The notes below the pieces were generated by a model. That model was not told the origin of the DNA. It saw only the letters and a program-made list of their open reading frames with translations, and made no database searches. A DNA stretch of 7,038 nt from Deltaproteobacteria bacterium (GTDB lineage: Bacteria > Desulfobacterota > Desulfobacteria > Desulfobacterales > Desulfosalsimonadaceae): assembly GCA_024280875.1 (NCBI GenBank), contig JAJRPH010000011.1, positions 1 through 7,038 on the forward strand. The letters are read 5' to 3'. Of the stretch, positions 5,667-7,038 are shown in pieces. Within the stretch, counting starts at the first letter, position 1. Each line of letters starts with the position of its first letter. The position numbers and the translations under genes are program-made.

Positions 5667-6580
5667 TATTTTTTCCCCGCTATTGTAATGTTTAAGTTAA
5701 TCGATTGTTTTAATTGAAATGTTTTAATTTCCTGTACTTCAAAACCGCTGTGGTTAAGGAGGGTCCGGATTTCATCTTTTGAAAATCCGAGCCATCGATC
5801 ACCGTATTTTTTTCGCATTTCTTCATTGGTGTGCTTTTCAAAATCAGCGATAATAAAGATACCGCCTGGTTTTAATATTCTGGCGACTTCAGTCGCCACT
5901 TTTTCCGGATCAGCCAAATGATGCATGACCATGGAAATCACAGCAAGATCCGCCTCGCTGTTTCCCACAGGAAGATGCTCAAGTTCACCCAGCCGGAGTT
6001 CTAAATTTTCTTTATCTTCTAAAAATAACTTTTCTGCCTGATCCAGCATTTTCCTGGAACTGTCAACGCCTACCGCAAACCCGGCCTTTTTCCGCAAACC
6101 GGCCAGCAGGCCCCCTGTTCCGCATCCGAGATCCACCGCAAACCGGCATTGCCCGATACAGTCCAGAATGGCCCGGTTGAGATCAAACGCCCCTAAAACT
6201 TTTTGCTGCAGATAATTCCACTCCGATGCAATGGAATTAAAAAAATTCCGGGAATTGAGGCTGCGTTCTCTCACAAGACGTGACACGTTTTCAAGATCGT
6301 CTGCAAGCCGCTGCTCTGATTGAAAAAGCGGTCGGATCGAATCCGCAAACCGGCTGGCATCATTCTCACTGACAACGGAATAAAACGCCCATGCCCCGTC
6401 TCTTCGGCATTCAAGCAACCCTGAATCCGTCAGCACTTTGAGATGCCTTGAAATTCTGGATTGTCCCATCCCCATGAGGGCTACAATTTCATTGACGCTC
6501 AGTTCATGGTGCATCAGAATGTTGAGCAACCGAATTCGCGTCTCATCGGCCAGTGCTTTGAAATATGTCAGACAAATCAT
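5666..6580 (-). CDS. sahR: SAH-responsive repressor of the SAM cycle, ArsR-type HTH fused to a methyltransferase domain
   Basis: This 304-residue protein has two domains. Residues 3-75 form an ArsR-type winged helix: FKALADETRIRLLNIL, recognition region MGQSRISRHLKVLTDSGLLECRRDG, and wing AWAFYSV. The metal-binding ELCVCDL box of true ArsR proteins reads ELSVNEI, without Cys. Residues about 110-304 form a class I methyltransferase-like domain with VDLGCGTG (149-156), acidic D173 after the second strand, ISMVMHHL (215-222) and RILKPGGIFIIADF (234-247). This architecture next to ahcY is that of SahR, shown in Desulfovibrio to repress SAM-cycle genes and to release DNA when SAH binds the methyltransferase-like domain. 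The start is ATG 6580. The frame is open to a TTG at 6601, but that codon lies inside the operator and almost at the predicted transcription start, so I reject it. The operator at 6595-6614 implies autoregulation of the operon. It could alternatively be an active methyltransferase with a regulatory domain. Confidence 0.85.
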   Translation of the reverse strand: MICLTYFKALADETRIRLLNILMHHELSVNEIVALMGMGQSRISRHLKVLTDSGLLECRRDGAWAFYSVVSENDASRFADSIRPLFQSEQRLADDLENVSRLVRERSLNSRNFFNSIASEWNYLQQKVLGAFDLNRAILDCIGQCRFAVDLGCGTGGLLAGLRKKAGFAVGVDSSRKMLDQAEKLFLEDKENLELRLGELEHLPVGNSEADLAVISMVMHHLADPEKVATEVARILKPGGIFIIADFEKHTNEEMRKKYGDRWLGFSKDEIRTLLNHSGFEVQEIKTFQLKQSINLNITIAGKK

Positions 6581-6594
6581 ATTGGCATTTCCAG

Positions 6595-6614
6595 ATATCA
6601 AGATATATTGATAT
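6595..6614. promoter_or_regulatory. Predicted SahR operator
   Basis: Arms ATATCAA (6595-6601) and TTGATAT (6608-6614) form a perfect 7-base inverted repeat around a 6-base centre GATATA. The site lies immediately upstream of the sahR ATG and overlaps the predicted -10 box and transcription start. A dyad of this size suits an ArsR-family dimer, and bound repressor would block RNA polymerase. The link to SahR is inferred from position and symmetry, and from my memory of ATATCAA/TTGATAT-like SahR motifs. Confidence 0.75.
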
Positions 6615-6643
6615 TATAATATTCTGTTTTATTTTCCTGTCAA
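6613..6643 (-). promoter_or_regulatory. Promoter of the sahR-ahcY operon
   Basis: On the minus strand there is a perfect -35 TTGACA (6643-6638). The -10 is either TATTAT (6621-6616, spacer 16) or TATAAT (6618-6613, spacer 19). Transcription would start near 6606-6610, giving a leader of about 25-30 bases before the ATG at 6580. The right arm of the operator touches the -10 region. Confidence 0.65.
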
Positions 6644-6689
6644 GATTTAATATGAATTTTTACCGCCGAAAACTTTAAGTTAAAATTGA

Positions 6690-6717
6690 TTGACATTCAT
6701 TGCGTTTTTGATATTTT
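6690..6717 (+). promoter_or_regulatory. Candidate promoter of the tRNA-Leu gene
   Basis: A perfect -35 TTGACA (6690-6695) is followed by a 16-base spacer and TATTTT (6712-6717). Transcription would start near 6724, leaving a leader of about 50 bases before the mature tRNA 5' end for RNase P to remove. It diverges from the sahR promoter, with the two -35 boxes about 46 bases apart. Confidence 0.45.
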
Positions 6718-6772
6718 TTCCTCTGAAATTTAGAGAAAATGAAAAAAGTCTATTGTTTGGTGAAAAAATCGT

Positions 6773-6859
6773 GCCGGAGTGGTGGAATTGGTAGACGCAG
6801 AGGACTCAAAATCCTCCGCCAGCGATGGTGTGCGAGTTCAAGTCTCGCCTCCGGCACCA
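6773..6859 (+). tRNA. tRNA-Leu(CAA)
   Basis: This is a complete 87-base class II tRNA with encoded CCA. The acceptor strands GCCGGAG (6773-6779) and CTCCGGC (6849-6855) pair fully; the discriminator is A6856 and CCA is 6857-6859. The anticodon stem GAGGA/TCCTC (6800-6804, 6812-6816) encloses the loop CTCAAAA, with anticodon CAA at 6807-6809, reading UUG. The long variable arm (6817-6831) forms a CGCC/GGTG stem, as in leucine tRNAs. The T arm GCGAG-TTCAAGT-CTCGC (6832-6848) is perfect. The sequence resembles E. coli leuX in overall form. Confidence 0.97.
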
Positions 6860-6867
6860 TCTAAAAT

Positions 6868-6903
6868 AAAGGGTTTAGCAAGATTAATATTGCTAAACCC
6901 TTT
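6868..6903 (+). terminator. Hairpin terminator after tRNA-Leu
   Basis: A perfect 14-base stem (6868-6881 with 6890-6903; AAAGGGTTTAGCAA and its complement) closes an 8-base loop GATTAATA, 8 bases after the tRNA CCA end. The T-run after the GC part is short (TTT, then GTAATTATT), so termination may be less efficient than at 4161-4195, but the position fits the end of a single-tRNA transcript. Confidence 0.7.
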
Positions 6904-7038
6904 GTAATTATTCAGCGAGTTTTTATAGGTATTAGCACTACCATAATAGATCAGGCAACTTACCTTTAAATAGCTGGTCTAAGGCATGACTTGATTTAAT
7001 TTTCTGTTTGCGGCAAGTCGACAAAAAACTTCGTACTC
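6904..7038. other. Unassigned right-edge sequence downstream of tRNA-Leu
   Basis: These 135 bases are AT-rich and hold no recognisable gene. A minus-strand frame is open from the window edge to a TAG at 6940-6938 (about 32 codons, ending HALDQLFKGKLPDLLW). It could be the 3' end of a gene lying outside the window, but that length is not significant by itself and I recognise no family. Confidence 0.3.

Noticed and set aside
6581..6601. The alternative TTG start for sahR, adding seven residues.
   Set aside because: The codon is part of the operator arm and would leave a leader of only a few bases; the ATG at 6580 begins directly at the conserved ArsR helix.
6868..6903. The 14-base hairpin after tRNA-Leu considered as an attachment site or CRISPR-like repeat.
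   Set aside because: It is a single inverted repeat just after a tRNA, shows no match to the tRNA 3' end, and is not repeated; a terminator explains it.

Overview
The window looks like chromosomal DNA of a Gram-negative anaerobe of the Desulfobacterota (former Deltaproteobacteria), probably Desulfobacterales. This is an inference. It rests on a fused ArsR-methyltransferase regulator of the SahR type directly upstream of ahcY, a rubrerythrin-like ferritin-family protein, an apolipoprotein N-acyltransferase (so an outer-membrane lipoprotein pathway), and a palindromic repeat-like block at the left end of a kind I associate from memory with this group. Coding regions have moderate GC; the spacers are very AT-rich.

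Layout, left to right. Positions 1-417 hold no confident gene. There is a stop-free minus-strand frame running off the left edge (1-207, possibly the start of a membrane protein) and an imperfect palindromic repeat-like element (154-322). Next is a plus-strand signalling protein (418-1554) with a receiver, a coiled coil, a PAS domain and what looks like a decayed histidine-kinase dimerisation segment without His and without an ATPase domain. A convergent ferritin-like diiron protein follows (1587-2054, minus, TTG start). Divergent from it is lnt (2240-4036, plus), which seems to start at a rare ATT codon and has extra C-terminal membrane segments. A strong bidirectional terminator (4154-4195) separates lnt from the minus-strand operon sahR-ahcY (6580 to 4218). 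Divergent from that operon is a tRNA-Leu(CAA) gene (6773-6859) followed by a perfect hairpin. The last 135 bases hold nothing I can identify.

The best-defined functional unit is sahR-ahcY. AhcY removes S-adenosylhomocysteine (SAH), the product inhibitor left by methyltransferases. SahR is an ArsR-type repressor whose C-terminal methyltransferase-like domain is known in this family to sense SAH. A palindrome with arms ATATCAA and TTGATAT lies over the -10 region of the sahR promoter, so the circuit can be read directly: SAH releases SahR and the operon is induced. The two genes overlap by one base (TAATG), suggesting translational coupling. The other genes (lnt, the ferritin-like protein, the receiver-PAS protein) appear to be independent transcription units.

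I did not find a wholly new defence or mobile system. The items most worth a second look are the kinase remnant on the receiver-PAS protein, the ATT start and extended C-terminus of Lnt, the SahR operator-promoter arrangement, and the palindromic element at the left end.
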